A stretch of DNA of 52,952 nt from NCBI GenBank assembly GCA_905207905.1, contig CAJLNC010000007.1, positions 1 through 52,952 of the forward strand, in the 5' to 3' direction. Positions 24,098 through 33,340 of this stretch are shown piece after piece (position 1 is the stretch's first letter; each line of letters opens with the position of its first letter). The notes below the pieces were generated by a model that saw only the letters and a program-made list of their open reading frames with translations, did no database searches and was not told the DNA's origin. This DNA is from an uncultured Lachnospiraceae bacterium (GTDB taxonomy: Bacteria; Bacillota_A; Clostridia; Lachnospirales; Lachnospiraceae). Position numbers and translations under genes: made by a program.

Positions 24098-24330
24098 AAT
24101 CAATATCCGTATACAAAGGGCAGTATGCTCTGAATATAAGACTGACATCCTTTTAAGGATGCAGGAGAGATCCCGAAAATGGGGCAAAGATTTCGTGTTT
24201 TTTCAGGAGAGAAAAGTTCCGGTACAGAAAGCATGAAAGAGAGACGCGCCTTATTTTGGGGATTTTTCTATTCATGAAATTCGTTATATTTTCCCGGTTC
24301 CTGGAATAAAAATAGTTATAAAACAACGGG

Positions 24331-24750
24331 ATGGTTGGATCTATGAGGCATCTGGGAAAATTATTTCCGGTACTGGGACTTTGCCTGCTGCTGACAGGAT
24401 GCGGGATTGGCGGGGAGACAAAGGGGACCGGAACAGAATTGGATTTTACGGTGGTGAAACCGGAGGAGATACCGGATGAACTGAAGAAGGTGATGGAAGA
24501 ACACAAGGAGGAAGAAATTCAGATTGTATTTGAAGATAAAGGCAGTCTGTATGCAGTAAGGGGATACGGGAAGCAGGAAACCGGAGGATACAGTATCTCT
24601 GTGGATGAATGTCTGGAGGGAGAAAGTAAGATTTCTATTGCCACCACCCTCATCGGGCCTTCTCAGACAGAGGGACTTTCGAAAGATCCCTCTTTTCCGG
24701 TGATTGTGCTGAAAATGGAAAGCAGGGATAAGGAAGTGGAATTTCAGTGA
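24331..24750 (+). CDS. Small predicted lipoprotein of unknown function
   Basis: About 139 residues beginning with a lipoprotein signal: basic MRHLGK, hydrophobic core and lipobox LLTGCG, so it is probably anchored outside the membrane by a diacylglyceryl cysteine. The mature part is about 110 residues, rich in Glu and Gly, with a repeated-strand look (IQIVFEDKGSLYAVRGYGKQETGGYSISV) resembling PrcB-like protease-complex domains. I cannot assign a function. ATGs at 24331 and 24343 are both possible; neither has a strong ribosome site. It precedes sipL by 143 bp. Confidence 0.7.
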   Translation: MVGSMRHLGKLFPVLGLCLLLTGCGIGGETKGTGTELDFTVVKPEEIPDELKKVMEEHKEEEIQIVFEDKGSLYAVRGYGKQETGGYSISVDECLEGESKISIATTLIGPSQTEGLSKDPSFPVIVLKMESRDKEVEFQ

Positions 24751-24892
24751 TTCTAAGGAACTGCGAAGGAGCAGGCTTGGGCAAAAGGGGCAGCATCGCT
24801 GCATGGAGGTTTCGGGCAGCAGGCAGGAACAGAAGAGAAGGAGAGGGCACAAAAGCGGATCAGATCGTGTTAAATGGGAAAGGAGCCGGAAA

Positions 24893-26470
24893 ATGGAAGT
24901 TCTGAAAAAGAATATTCATATGTACCGTCAGGCAAAGCGGGCAGTGAGTCAGATTACGCTGGAGGAGGATTTTAATGTGCCGGATGCAAAGCCGGATGTG
25001 GAACAGATTATCCAGAGCAAGGCAAAAACAGTGATCGGAAATACCAGATCAGAGGCAGGACGCTTTTTGCTGAAGGGTCATGTGCAGGTCAGCGTTTTGT
25101 ACATGGATGATACAGAAGGACGCCAGATACATAGGCTGGACACTCAGCTTCCCTTTGATGAATATATCAATATGGAAGGATTGGAACCGGGGGAGACGGT
25201 GTCCTTAAAGTGCGAGATCGAAGATCTGAATGTGGTGATGATCAATTCCCGAAAACTGAGTATGAGAGGCCTGCTTACCTTTACAGCTGTGACGGACGAA
25301 ATCTATGATATGTCAGCGGCTGTGGAGGCAAAGAGTGAGATCCGGCTGTGCCAGAAAAAGAAGAGACTGGAATTTATGCAGCTGGAAGTGCAGAAGAAGG
25401 ATATTATCCGAATCAAAAATGAGATTCTGCTGCCCTCCAACAAGCCGGATATTCAGGAGATCCTTTGGGAGAATGTACAGCTTCGCAGCTGCGAAATCCA
25501 TGTTCAGGAAGGGAAACTGGCTGTGGAGGGAGAACTGTTTGTCTTTGTTTTGTATAACGGACAGGATGAAAATGGGACAAAGCAGTGGCTGGAGCATACC
25601 CTGCCTTTGCGGGGGGAGGTGGAGGTATCGGGCTGTACGGATACCCTGGTGCCGGATGTGGGCGTGAATCTGGCTCAGATAGAACTTCAGGTAAACCAGG
25701 ATATGGACGGGGAGGAACGGCTGATCCGCCTGGAGGGAACCCTGGATCTGGATATGAAGCTGTATGCCCTTGCGGAAATGGACATTCTGGACGATATCTT
25801 TTCTCCGGAGCGGGAGCTGGAGGTTTTTTCCAGGGAAGAGGTCTATGAAAATATGGTGATGCGCAATCAGTCCAGAGTCCGGGCGTCAGGACGGATTCGC
25901 GTGGAGGAAACCAAACCTAGAATCCTGCAGATCTGCAACAGCCAGGGAACGGTAAAGATTGATGAGGTGCAGATGACAGAAACGGGCATCCAGATTGACG
26001 GTGCTGTTTTAGTGGAGATCTTGTATGTGTCAGCAGATGACACCATGCCCTTTGCAGTGATGGAGGGCAGCATTCCTTTCTCACATTCCGCAGATATCCC
26101 AGGTCTGGATGATAACTGCCGTTATACCTTAAACGCCGGGCTGGAGCAGCTGTCCACCACCATGGCGGACAGCGAGGAGATCGAAGTGAGGGCCTCTGTC
26201 GCCATGAATCTGTTTGTGGTGCGCCCCAACCGCCAGATGTGTATTGCAGACATCACAGAAAAGGAGCTGGATCTGGAAAAACTTACGAAACTTCCGGGGA
26301 TTGTTGGCTATATTGTTCAGGATGGGGACTGTCTGTGGGAGATTGCCAGAACCTACTATACAACTCCTGAGCGGATCATGGAGCTAAATCATCTGGAAAA
26401 GCAGGAAGTGAAAAAAGGAGATCACCTGATCATTATGAAGGAGTTGGGTGGGATGAGCGTAAACCCCTGA
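24893..26470 (+). CDS. sipL: SipL-like spore morphogenesis protein (DUF3794 repeats plus LysM)
   Basis: A 525-residue protein made mostly of DUF3794-type beta domains with a C-terminal LysM peptidoglycan-binding module (GYIVQDGDCLWEIARTYYTTPERIMELN, about 475-522). This architecture is that of SipL, the clostridial partner of SpoIVA that attaches the spore coat to the forespore. The N terminus (KRAVSQITLEEDFNVPDAKPDVEQI) is typical. It implies a spore-forming host. AGGAG at 24881-24885 selects the ATG at 24893; the frame is open further upstream. A sporulation (sigma-E) promoter would be expected but I did not find one I trust. Confidence 0.88.
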   Translation: MEVLKKNIHMYRQAKRAVSQITLEEDFNVPDAKPDVEQIIQSKAKTVIGNTRSEAGRFLLKGHVQVSVLYMDDTEGRQIHRLDTQLPFDEYINMEGLEPGETVSLKCEIEDLNVVMINSRKLSMRGLLTFTAVTDEIYDMSAAVEAKSEIRLCQKKKRLEFMQLEVQKKDIIRIKNEILLPSNKPDIQEILWENVQLRSCEIHVQEGKLAVEGELFVFVLYNGQDENGTKQWLEHTLPLRGEVEVSGCTDTLVPDVGVNLAQIELQVNQDMDGEERLIRLEGTLDLDMKLYALAEMDILDDIFSPERELEVFSREEVYENMVMRNQSRVRASGRIRVEETKPRILQICNSQGTVKIDEVQMTETGIQIDGAVLVEILYVSADDTMPFAVMEGSIPFSHSADIPGLDDNCRYTLNAGLEQLSTTMADSEEIEVRASVAMNLFVVRPNRQMCIADITEKELDLEKLTKLPGIVGYIVQDGDCLWEIARTYYTTPERIMELNHLEKQEVKKGDHLIIMKELGGMSVNP

Positions 26471-26538
26471 TTTTCAGACATAGAAAAACCACCCCGGAAT
26501 TTTGCTGTGCCTTCTGTTAGACAGGGGGAGTCACAACG

Positions 26539-26582
26539 AAAACAAGCGATACCTGGACATGGGGCTGGGTATCGCTTGTTTT
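26539..26582 (+). terminator. Strong rho-independent terminator after sipL
   Basis: Arms AAAACAAGCGATACC (26539-26553) and GGTATCGCTTGTTTT (26568-26582), perfect 15-bp stem, running into a T tract. It lies 68 bp after sipL. An open frame crossing this spot (26502-26783) is therefore discounted. Confidence 0.92.
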
Positions 26583-26830
26583 TGTTGTGCCACGTATTCT
26601 ATAAATTTGTGCTGCTTCACGAATCCGGAGTTTGATCTGCTTATCAGACCTATCTGCATTTTAGCTCTGCCGGAGCTGTATGAGGGAGAAATTAGTGAAT
26701 TGAAATATAGTAGTTCTTGTGGTAAAATTAAAAAGAATTTGATCGTTCTTTTCCTGATTGAACCACAAGAGAGGGAAAAATAAGAAACCAGGGCATGAAA
26801 AGGTTCATAAATATGGAGGTTTTAGAAGAT

Positions 26831-27511
26831 ATGGAACAGTATAAACAGGAATTTATTGATTTTATGGTGGACAGCAAAGTGCTGAAATTCGGAGAGTTTA
26901 CCCTGAAAAGCGGAAGAAAATCTCCCTTTTTTATGAATGCAGGAGGCTACGTGACAGGTTCTCAGCTAAAGAAGCTGGGAGAGTATTATGCCAGGGCTAT
27001 TCATGAGACCTACGGAGATGATTTTGACGTGCTGTTTGGTCCGGCTTACAAGGGAATTCCTCTGGCAGTGGTGACCGCTATGGCATACAGCGAGCTGTAC
27101 GGAAAGGAAGTGCGTTACTGTTCTGACCGAAAAGAGGAGAAGGATCACGGAGTCGACAAGGGCAGCTTCCTGGGAAGCAAGCTTCAGGACGGCGACCGGG
27201 TGATTATGATCGAGGATGTGACCACCTCCGGCAAGTCCATGGAGGAGACGGTTCCGAAGGTAAAGGCAGCGGCCGATGTGGAGATCAAGGGTCTGATGGT
27301 TTCCTTAAACCGTATGGAAGTGGGCAAGGGCGGAGAGAAGTGTGCCCTGGATGAGGTGAAAGAGCTGTACGGATTTGACACAGCGGCTATCGTCACTATG
27401 GCAGAAGTGGTGGAGCATCTTTATAATCGCCCCTGTCATGGAGAAATAGTGATTGATGATACAATAAAAGCTGCTATTGACGCATACTATGAACAGTACG
27501 GGGCCCGGTAA
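26831..27511 (+). CDS. pyrE: Orotate phosphoribosyltransferase
   Basis: A 226-residue PRTase converting orotate and PRPP to orotidine 5'-phosphate in pyrimidine synthesis. Seen: FGEFTLKSGRKSPFFMNAGGY (substrate loop), GPAYKGIPLAVV, YCSDRKEEKDHG (flexible catalytic loop with Lys) and the PRPP motif VIMIEDVTTSGKSMEET. Three in-frame ATGs (26795, 26813, 26831) are close; the last has GGAGG at 26815-26819 and gives the normal clostridial N terminus MEQYKQEF. No other pyr gene is nearby. Confidence 0.93.
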   Translation: MEQYKQEFIDFMVDSKVLKFGEFTLKSGRKSPFFMNAGGYVTGSQLKKLGEYYARAIHETYGDDFDVLFGPAYKGIPLAVVTAMAYSELYGKEVRYCSDRKEEKDHGVDKGSFLGSKLQDGDRVIMIEDVTTSGKSMEETVPKVKAAADVEIKGLMVSLNRMEVGKGGEKCALDEVKELYGFDTAAIVTMAEVVEHLYNRPCHGEIVIDDTIKAAIDAYYEQYGAR

Positions 27512-27527
27512 GCAGGAGGATTTGTCT

Positions 27528-27686
27528 ATGAGTGAAAAGGAAAAAGTGTTTAAGACCATGAGCAGTGCAGGAGCCGCTGACCTGACACTGGGAGTGATCG
27601 TCCTGGTGACAGGAATCGCTGCGGGAATTATGATGATCATCAATGGCGCCAGGCTGTTGAGAAGAAAACGCAGCCTGATGATCTGA
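27528..27686 (+). CDS. Small single-pass membrane protein
   Basis: A 52-residue protein with a soluble N terminus (MSEKEKVFKTMSSAG), one hydrophobic helix (LTLGVIVLVTGIAAGIMMII) and a basic tail (RLLRRKRS), so probably N-out. AGGAGG at 27514-27519 lies 8 bp upstream. Its stop overlaps the start of the VanZ gene by 1 bp, so they are coupled. No family recognised. Confidence 0.7.
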   Translation: MSEKEKVFKTMSSAGAADLTLGVIVLVTGIAAGIMMIINGARLLRRKRSLMI

Positions 27687-28147
27687 TGAAAAAAACGACA
27701 GCCAGATGGATTCGGGCCATAGGAGGACTGCTATTTTTTATTTATCTGCTGCTGCTGATCTATGCGCTGTTTTTTTCCGAGAGTTATGGAAGAACCGGCG
27801 GGATGGAGGGATACCATTACAATCTGGTACCTTTTCGGGAGATACGGCGGTATCTTCAATACCCTCAAGTGCTGGGAACCTATGCGGTGGTGACGAATCT
27901 GGTGGGAAACATTGTGGGTTTTCTGCCCTTTGGAGCCATTCTCCCGGTATTGAAGCGAAACATGCGCAGCTTCTGGAAAATACTGTTGCTGGGTTTTGAA
28001 TTCAGCGCCATGATTGAGGTGACCCAGCTGATCACCAAGGTGGGCAGCTTCGATGTGGATGATATGATCCTCAACACTATGGGCGGTGTGTTGGGGTATT
28101 GGATTTTCAGTATCTGCAACCGCCTGAGGAGAAAGTACTATGGTTAA
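27686..28147 (+). CDS. VanZ-family membrane protein
   Basis: A 153-residue protein with about four membrane helices and the VanZ pattern: NLVPFREIRRYL, NLVGNIVGFLPFGAILP and EVTQLITKVGSFDVDDMILNTMGGVLGY. VanZ proteins are linked to glycopeptide tolerance or envelope stress in some bacteria, but most chromosomal members are uncharacterised. It overlaps the genes on both sides, so it belongs to a tight three-gene unit behind pyrE. Confidence 0.88.
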   Translation: MKKTTARWIRAIGGLLFFIYLLLLIYALFFSESYGRTGGMEGYHYNLVPFREIRRYLQYPQVLGTYAVVTNLVGNIVGFLPFGAILPVLKRNMRSFWKILLLGFEFSAMIEVTQLITKVGSFDVDDMILNTMGGVLGYWIFSICNRLRRKYYG

Positions 28148-28469
28148 AAAAAGACACAGTTATACTTACACCTATGAGGAGACCAGACATTCCGTGCGGG
28201 GGATTCTCTCCACCATTTTGGGAGGCGTTTCCTTTCTGATCTTTGTGATTCTGGTGGGCATCAGTGCGGTGCTGGCAGGCGGGGGAGGAGCATGGCTTGG
28301 CTCCTTCGGCTTCACAGCTTTTGTGATCGCCTTTGGCGGTATGGTGTATGGATTAAAAAGTTTTCGGGATCAGTGCAAGTCCTATATTTTTTGTAAGATT
28401 GGCACACTGCTCAGCGGTTTTATGGTGGCAGTATGGTTTCTCACGTTCTGCAGCGGACTGGCATCCTAA
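28140..28469 (+). CDS. Small membrane protein (DUF6142-like)
   Basis: A 109-residue protein with a charged N terminus (KKRHSYTYTYEETRHSVRGI) and three hydrophobic helices separated by GGGGAWLG and YGLKSFRDQ. The pattern matches the DUF6142 group of Lachnospiraceae proteins as I remember it; function unknown. It overlaps the VanZ gene by 8 bp and is probably co-translated with it. Confidence 0.75.
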   Translation: MVKKRHSYTYTYEETRHSVRGILSTILGGVSFLIFVILVGISAVLAGGGGAWLGSFGFTAFVIAFGGMVYGLKSFRDQCKSYIFCKIGTLLSGFMVAVWFLTFCSGLAS

Positions 28470-28528
28470 AAGAGAAGAAAGACAAATCGGCTCTGTGGTA
28501 AAGGACGGATAAGGGAACGGCCGGAATG

Positions 28529-28572
28529 GCAGAAAAGGCAGACAGGTCGGGCAGAAAAGGCAGACAGGTCGG
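28529..28572. repeat. Two tandem copies of a 22-bp repeat
   Basis: GCAGAAAAGGCAGACAGGTCGG at 28529-28550 is repeated exactly at 28551-28572, and a partial, decayed copy follows. It lies in the 177-bp gap before the HD-domain gene. Confidence 0.85.
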
Positions 28573-28646
28573 GAAAATCAGACAAATCAGGAGGCCATGA
28601 AAAAACGGCATGGCAGAACAGCACAGAAGAAAAGAGGAGGGAGCTT

Positions 28647-29240
28647 ATGGAAAAACGGCTGGAGCAGCAGATGGAATTTCTGCTGGAGGTGGATAAATTA
28701 AAGCAGATTACCAGGCAAAGCTATATCACCGGAGGCAGCAGGAAAGAGACGGATACAGATCATTCCTGGCATCTGGCGCTGATGTGTGCCCTTCTTTCTG
28801 AATATGCCAATGAGAAGATTGATGTGCAAAAGACCATGGTTATGGTTTTGATCCATGATATTGTGGAGATTGACGCAGGGGATACCTACGCCTACGATGC
28901 GGCGGGAAATTCAGATAAGCGGCAGCGGGAGGAGCGGGCTGCTGACCGGATTTTTAATCTGCTGCCTCAGGATCAGGCACAGTATTTAAGAGCGCTGTGG
29001 GAGGAGTTTGAGGCTCAGGAGACCCCGGAGGCCAAATTTGCCAACAGTTTGGATAAGATACAGCCTGTGATGCTCAATGACGCCACCGGAGGTATTTCCT
29101 GGAGGGAGCATCAGGTGAAGAAATCCCAGGTTATGGGAAGAAATGTAAGGACTCATGAGGGCTCGGAAACTCTTTGGGAGTACAGCAGGGGGCTGATTGA
29201 GCGGAACGCAGGTAAAAATCTGCAGGATGACGAAGCATAA
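28647..29240 (+). CDS. HD-domain phosphohydrolase (YfbR/HD_3-like)
   Basis: A 197-residue HD protein, probably a 5'-nucleotidase acting on deoxynucleoside monophosphates or a related metal-dependent phosphohydrolase. The metal motif is complete: TDTDHSWHLALM (first His), VLIHDIVEIDAGDT (His-Asp) and NSLDKIQPVML (final Asp). GGAGGGAGCTT precedes the ATG. A 204-bp gap with no clear signal except a long-loop GGAGG/CCTCC pairing separates it from the next gene. Confidence 0.88.
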   Translation: MEKRLEQQMEFLLEVDKLKQITRQSYITGGSRKETDTDHSWHLALMCALLSEYANEKIDVQKTMVMVLIHDIVEIDAGDTYAYDAAGNSDKRQREERAADRIFNLLPQDQAQYLRALWEEFEAQETPEAKFANSLDKIQPVMLNDATGGISWREHQVKKSQVMGRNVRTHEGSETLWEYSRGLIERNAGKNLQDDEA

Positions 29241-29444
29241 GGATGAAATATAAGGAGGATGCCCTATAAGGCGGAGCGTTTTGAATATCCCTGTTCTGGA
29301 GTTCAGCCTCTTGGCTTGGAGCAGCCTCCTTTCTATATTTCTATATATTGGTAACCGTTCAGTCGTAACCGACTGGATTAGCTGTTACACAGATTGGAGC
29401 AACACGGACAGCAATCAAATTTTAGAAAACAAGGAGTGACTGCT

Positions 29445-31538
29445 ATGAATTATGATACAGAGGAAACACTGCTCTGCCGCTATGAGCTGGCCATGGAGCG
29501 GATACATGCAATCTTGCAGGAGCGGACGGTAGCTTTGCCCTATGACGCATATTTTCAGAGAACAGCCAGGTTTCTTACACAGATCGGGCAGCTGAAAGGA
29601 GAGCTGGAGGGACAGGCCAGGGAAGAATATTCTCTGGAGCAGTGGAAAGAGAAAAATCATCTTTTATATGAAGACATTCTCCCGGAGCATTATTCTGTCA
29701 GCTTCGGAAATCCGGAGTACGCCCAGGAAATTTTAGGGGAAACCCATGGAAAGATTTTAAGCTTTCTCTATGCGGAGCTTCGGGGGCTGATCTGCTTTGC
29801 TTTTGAAGCCTGGGGGCCCTGGGCGCAGCCGGGACAGGAGATGGCGGCGCTGGAGGCCATTGTGGTTCATCTGGAGCTTTTTCTTGAAGTGTACAATCGG
29901 TTTGAGCAGGAGCCGCTGCCAGAATACCGGGAGATTCAGCAGATGATCTACTGGTTTGTCAGCGATTACAGCGATGTGTTCCTCACAGAGCGGATTCGCC
30001 AGAATGTGGATCCGGCCAGAGATTTTGCGGCGCGGATCATTCTTGATTCGGATTTGACGGATCTTCGGTATCTGTATCATTATGGAGAGTATGTGACAGA
30101 TAATGAGCTGGAGACAGCCAGATTCTTAAATTCTCTGAGTCAGGAAGAAATCCAGGCGATGGCGGATACGTATACGGAAGGATACCGGATTGGCTTTGTG
30201 CGGGCCGGAAAGGATCTTTCCAAAAAGCTCACAGTAAACATCCGGTACAACCTGGGATTTGAACGCATGGTGCGGGCAGCTATTGGCAATTTTGAGAAGA
30301 TGGGTCTGAAGCCGGTGATTTTCCGGTATGCCCTCTCCACAGTGAATAAGCGCCAGGGAATGCGTATCGGGTATACGGGAGCTGTGGCGAATCCGCAGTT
30401 TGATTTTGACCACCGGGAGGACTGCGCTCTCTATCTGGACAAAAAGTTTGTAGAGCGCCGTCTGGGAGTTATGAGGAATGCTTACGAGACTTTTAAAACC
30501 TTGGCCAATGGACATGCGGGTCCGGCGGTGGTGGAGGTGTTCGGTCAGACACCCTTTACGCCAAAGGCCAAATCTCAGGCCTGCCAGCTGACAGAGAAAC
30601 AGCAGCAGCTGATGGTCTATATGAATAATGAAACCGCCCAGCTGACCAACCAATATATTATCGGAGAGGAGCGCAGTTTTACGATTATCGCATTTCCGGT
30701 GCCGGAGATCGGAGGGCAGTTTGAGGAGATCTTCCGGGAGACAGTGAAGATCAATACTCTGGATATGGCTTTGTATGAAAAAATCCAGCAGACGATCATT
30801 GATACCCTGGATCAGGGAAACCGGGTGCATATTAAAGGACGGGGAGAAAACCGGACGGATTTGGTGGTGGCCCTTCACACCCTGGAGAATTCGGAGAAAG
30901 AGACCAACTTTGAAAACTGTGTGGCGGATGTGAATATTCCGGTGGGAGAGGTTTTTACCTCCCCGAAGCTTGCCGGAACCAATGGGATTCTGCATGTGAC
31001 AAAGGTATTTTTGCAGGAGCTGGAGTATCATAATCTGTGCCTTACCTTTCAGGATGGCATGATTACAGAATATGACTGCACCAATTTTGCATCCCGGGAG
31101 GAGAATCAGGCTTTTCTTCGCAGCAATCTTTTATATCATCACGACACGCTTCCCCTGGGAGAGTTTGCCATCGGAACCAATACCACAGCTTATGCCATGG
31201 CGGAAAGGTATGGGATTCAGGCGTTGCTTCCCATCCTGATTGCAGAGAAGATGGGCCCCCATTTTGCAGTGGGAGATACCTGCTACAGCTGGAATGAGGA
31301 TCTTCCGGTGTACAACCCCAACGGAAAGGAGATCATTGCCAGGGACAATGAGGTGTCTTTGTTAAGAAAAGAGAATCCGGCAAAGGCGTATATGGGATGC
31401 CATACAGACATCACGATTCCCTACAGGGAGTTGGGACTTCTGGAGGTTTTGGGGGATCAGGGATTTCGCAGAGAGATTATCCGGGATGGAAGGTTTGTGC
31501 TGGAGGGAACGGAAGCGCTGAATCAGCCGCTGGAATAA
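29445..31538 (+). CDS. M29-family metallo-aminopeptidase with long N-terminal extension
   Basis: A 697-residue protein. Its C-terminal two-thirds match the M29 (AmpS/PepS/aminopeptidase T) family of two-metal enzymes that remove N-terminal residues. Metal and catalytic motifs are present in order: VNIPVGEVFTSP (Glu), LGEFAIGTN (Glu), EKMGPHFAVGDTCYSW (His) and GCHTDITIPY (His and Asp). Classical M29 enzymes have about 400 residues. The extra 280 at the N terminus are helical, with no signal peptide or motif I know. AAGGAG at 29431-29436 selects 29445, not the upstream open frame from 29394. Not co-transcribed with pur genes, which have their own promoter. Confidence 0.88.
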   Translation: MNYDTEETLLCRYELAMERIHAILQERTVALPYDAYFQRTARFLTQIGQLKGELEGQAREEYSLEQWKEKNHLLYEDILPEHYSVSFGNPEYAQEILGETHGKILSFLYAELRGLICFAFEAWGPWAQPGQEMAALEAIVVHLELFLEVYNRFEQEPLPEYREIQQMIYWFVSDYSDVFLTERIRQNVDPARDFAARIILDSDLTDLRYLYHYGEYVTDNELETARFLNSLSQEEIQAMADTYTEGYRIGFVRAGKDLSKKLTVNIRYNLGFERMVRAAIGNFEKMGLKPVIFRYALSTVNKRQGMRIGYTGAVANPQFDFDHREDCALYLDKKFVERRLGVMRNAYETFKTLANGHAGPAVVEVFGQTPFTPKAKSQACQLTEKQQQLMVYMNNETAQLTNQYIIGEERSFTIIAFPVPEIGGQFEEIFRETVKINTLDMALYEKIQQTIIDTLDQGNRVHIKGRGENRTDLVVALHTLENSEKETNFENCVADVNIPVGEVFTSPKLAGTNGILHVTKVFLQELEYHNLCLTFQDGMITEYDCTNFASREENQAFLRSNLLYHHDTLPLGEFAIGTNTTAYAMAERYGIQALLPILIAEKMGPHFAVGDTCYSWNEDLPVYNPNGKEIIARDNEVSLLRKENPAKAYMGCHTDITIPYRELGLLEVLGDQGFRREIIRDGRFVLEGTEALNQPLE

Positions 31539-31567
31539 GTAAAATGCCGGGGAAATCATCAATCATC

Positions 31568-31596
31568 TTGACAAGCTCTGACAGAGTTAGTAGAAT
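31568..31596 (+). promoter_or_regulatory. Predicted promoter of the purEMND operon
   Basis: Perfect TTGACA (31568-31573), 17-bp spacer, TAGAAT (31591-31596). The transcript would start near 31603, giving a leader of about 100 nt before purE. Confidence 0.75.
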
Positions 31597-31614
31597 TAAA
31601 ATTTGATAAAGGGA

Positions 31615-31652
31615 CTGCCTCAGGTTTCTAAAAACTGTGAAACCTGGGACAG
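31615..31652 (+). promoter_or_regulatory. Hairpin in the pur operon leader
   Basis: CTGCCTCAGGTTTC (31615-31628) and GAAACCTGGGACAG (31639-31652) pair with two mismatches around a 10-nt loop, followed by a small CGG-AAAA-CCG hairpin. No purine, PRPP or folate riboswitch consensus was recognised, and no T tract follows, so the role is unknown. Confidence 0.45.
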
Positions 31653-31705
31653 GATCGGAAAACCGAAAAATACCATTTTCAGGGGATAGGATAAGGAGAA
31701 AGCGA

Positions 31706-32212
31706 ATGGCAAAGGTTGGAATTGTGATGGGCAGTGATTCAGATATGCCCGTAATGAGCAAGGCAGCAGATATGCTGGAAAAATTCGGAATTGATTATGA
31801 AATGACCATTATTTCCGCACACCGGGAACCGGATGTGTTTTTTGAGTATGCAAAAAGTGCGGAGGAAAAAGGCTTTAAAGTAATTATTGCAGGAGCGGGA
31901 ATGGCAGCTCATCTGCCGGGTATGTGCGCGGCGATCTTCCCCATGCCGGTGATCGGGATTCCCATGCACACCACCTCTCTGGGAGGACGGGATTCTCTGT
32001 ATTCCATTGTACAGATGCCCTCAGGGATACCGGTGGCTACGGTAGCGATCAATGGAGGAGCTAATGCAGGAATCCTGGCAGCCAAGATTTTGGCTACTTC
32101 CGATCCGGAACTGCTCCAGAGATTGAAAGATTATTCCAGGGAGCTGAAGGAGCAGGTAGTTGCTAAGGATGCAAAGCTTCAGGAAGTGGGCTATAAAAAT
32201 TATTCTAAATGA
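31706..32212 (+). CDS. purE: N5-carboxyaminoimidazole ribonucleotide mutase
   Basis: A 168-residue PurE, moving the carboxyl group of N5-CAIR to form CAIR in purine synthesis. Seen: VGIVMGSDSDMPVM (nucleotide loop), TIISAHREPD (catalytic His), AGAGMAAHLPGM and MPSGIPVATVAINGGANAG. The length fits the bacterial class I enzyme. AAGGAG precedes the ATG at 31706, which I prefer to an earlier in-frame ATG at 31637. First gene of the operon; a class I PurE normally works with a PurK, not seen here. Confidence 0.95.
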   Translation: MAKVGIVMGSDSDMPVMSKAADMLEKFGIDYEMTIISAHREPDVFFEYAKSAEEKGFKVIIAGAGMAAHLPGMCAAIFPMPVIGIPMHTTSLGGRDSLYSIVQMPSGIPVATVAINGGANAGILAAKILATSDPELLQRLKDYSRELKEQVVAKDAKLQEVGYKNYSK

Positions 32213-32314
32213 TCAATTAAGAAGTAAAGGACCGTCATTTAGCAATTCCGGTGTCCGGGATTTATTGTGGACAGAAAAACTGTGAAAAGACCCCATACAT
32301 ATAAGGAGGAAACT

Positions 32315-33340
32315 ATGGATTACAAGAATGCAGGCGTTGATATTGAAGCTGGTTACAAATCTGTGGAACTGATGAAAGAGCATATCAAAAAAACCATGCG
32401 CCCGGAAGTGCTTACCAATATCGGTGGTTTTTCCGGCGCCTTCTCTATGAGCAAATTCAAGGACATGGAAAAGCCTACTCTGGTGTCCGGTACAGACGGT
32501 GTGGGAACCAAGCTGAAACTGGCTTTCGTAATGGACAAGCATGATACCGTGGGAATCGACTGCGTTGCCATGTGCGTCAATGATATTGCCTGCGCAGGAG
32601 GAGAGCCTCTGTTTTTCCTGGATTATATTGCCTGCGGCAAAAACTATCCGGAAAAGATCGCTCAGATTGTCAGCGGCGTGGCAGAAGGGTGCTGCCAGTC
32701 TGACGCTGCCCTGATCGGAGGCGAGACTGCAGAGATGCCTGGCTTTTATCCGGAGGATGAGTATGATCTGGCTGGATTCGCAGTGGGTGTTGTAGATGAA
32801 AAGGATCTGATCACAGGAAAAGAATTAAAGGATGGGGATGTGCTTCTTGGCATTGCTTCCTCCGGTGTTCACAGCAATGGTTTCTCTCTGGTGAGAAAGG
32901 TGTTCCAGATGGATGAAGCTACCCTGAACACTTATCATGAAGAGCTGGGGAAAACTCTGGGAGAGGCTCTTCTGGCTCCCACTAAGATTTATGTGAAGGC
33001 CCTTCGCAGCGTGCGGGAAGCAGGGGTGCGCATCAAAGGCTGCAGCCACATCACCGGAGGCGGTTTCTACGAGAATGTGCCAAGGATGCTGCCGGAGGGA
33101 GTGCGGGCTGTGATCAAAAAGGACAGCTATCAGGTTCCTGCCATTTTCCGTATGCTGGCAAGAGAGGGGCAGATCGAAGAAGAGATGATGTACAATACCT
33201 ACAATATGGGTATCGGTATGGTAGTGGCAGTGGATGCTGCGGACGCGGAGAAGGCCAAGGCAGCCATTGAGGCAGCCGGAGAGACTGCTTACGTGATCGG
33301 CCGGATCGAGAGCGGAGAAAAAGGAGTTACTTTATGTTAA
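32315..33340 (+). CDS. purM: Phosphoribosylformylglycinamidine cyclo-ligase (AIR synthetase)
   Basis: A 341-residue PurM, using ATP to close the imidazole ring and make AIR. Motifs: [85 protein letters not shown] and [22 protein letters not shown] at 32303-32309 selects the ATG at 32315. The 3' end overlaps purN by 7 bp, so translation is coupled. Confidence 0.96.
   Translation: MDYKNAGVDIEAGYKSVELMKEHIKKTMRPEVLTNIGGFSGAFSMSKFKDMEKPTLVSGTDGVGTKLKLAFVMDKHDTVGIDCVAMCVNDIACAGGEPLFFLDYIACGKNYPEKIAQIVSGVAEGCCQSDAALIGGETAEMPGFYPEDEYDLAGFAVGVVDEKDLITGKELKDGDVLLGIASSGVHSNGFSLVRKVFQMDEATLNTYHEELGKTLGEALLAPTKIYVKALRSVREAGVRIKGCSHITGGGFYENVPRMLPEGVRAVIKKDSYQVPAIFRMLAREGQIEEEMMYNTYNMGIGMVVAVDAADAEKAKAAIEAAGETAYVIGRIESGEKGVTLC

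Noticed and set aside
26502..26783. A 93-codon open frame between sipL and pyrE
   Set aside because: It crosses a perfect rho-independent terminator (26539-26582), has no ribosome site, and its cysteine-rich translation resembles no protein.
31603..31705. A known purine or PRPP riboswitch before purE
   Set aside because: The conserved core sequences of these classes are absent; only a simple hairpin is seen.
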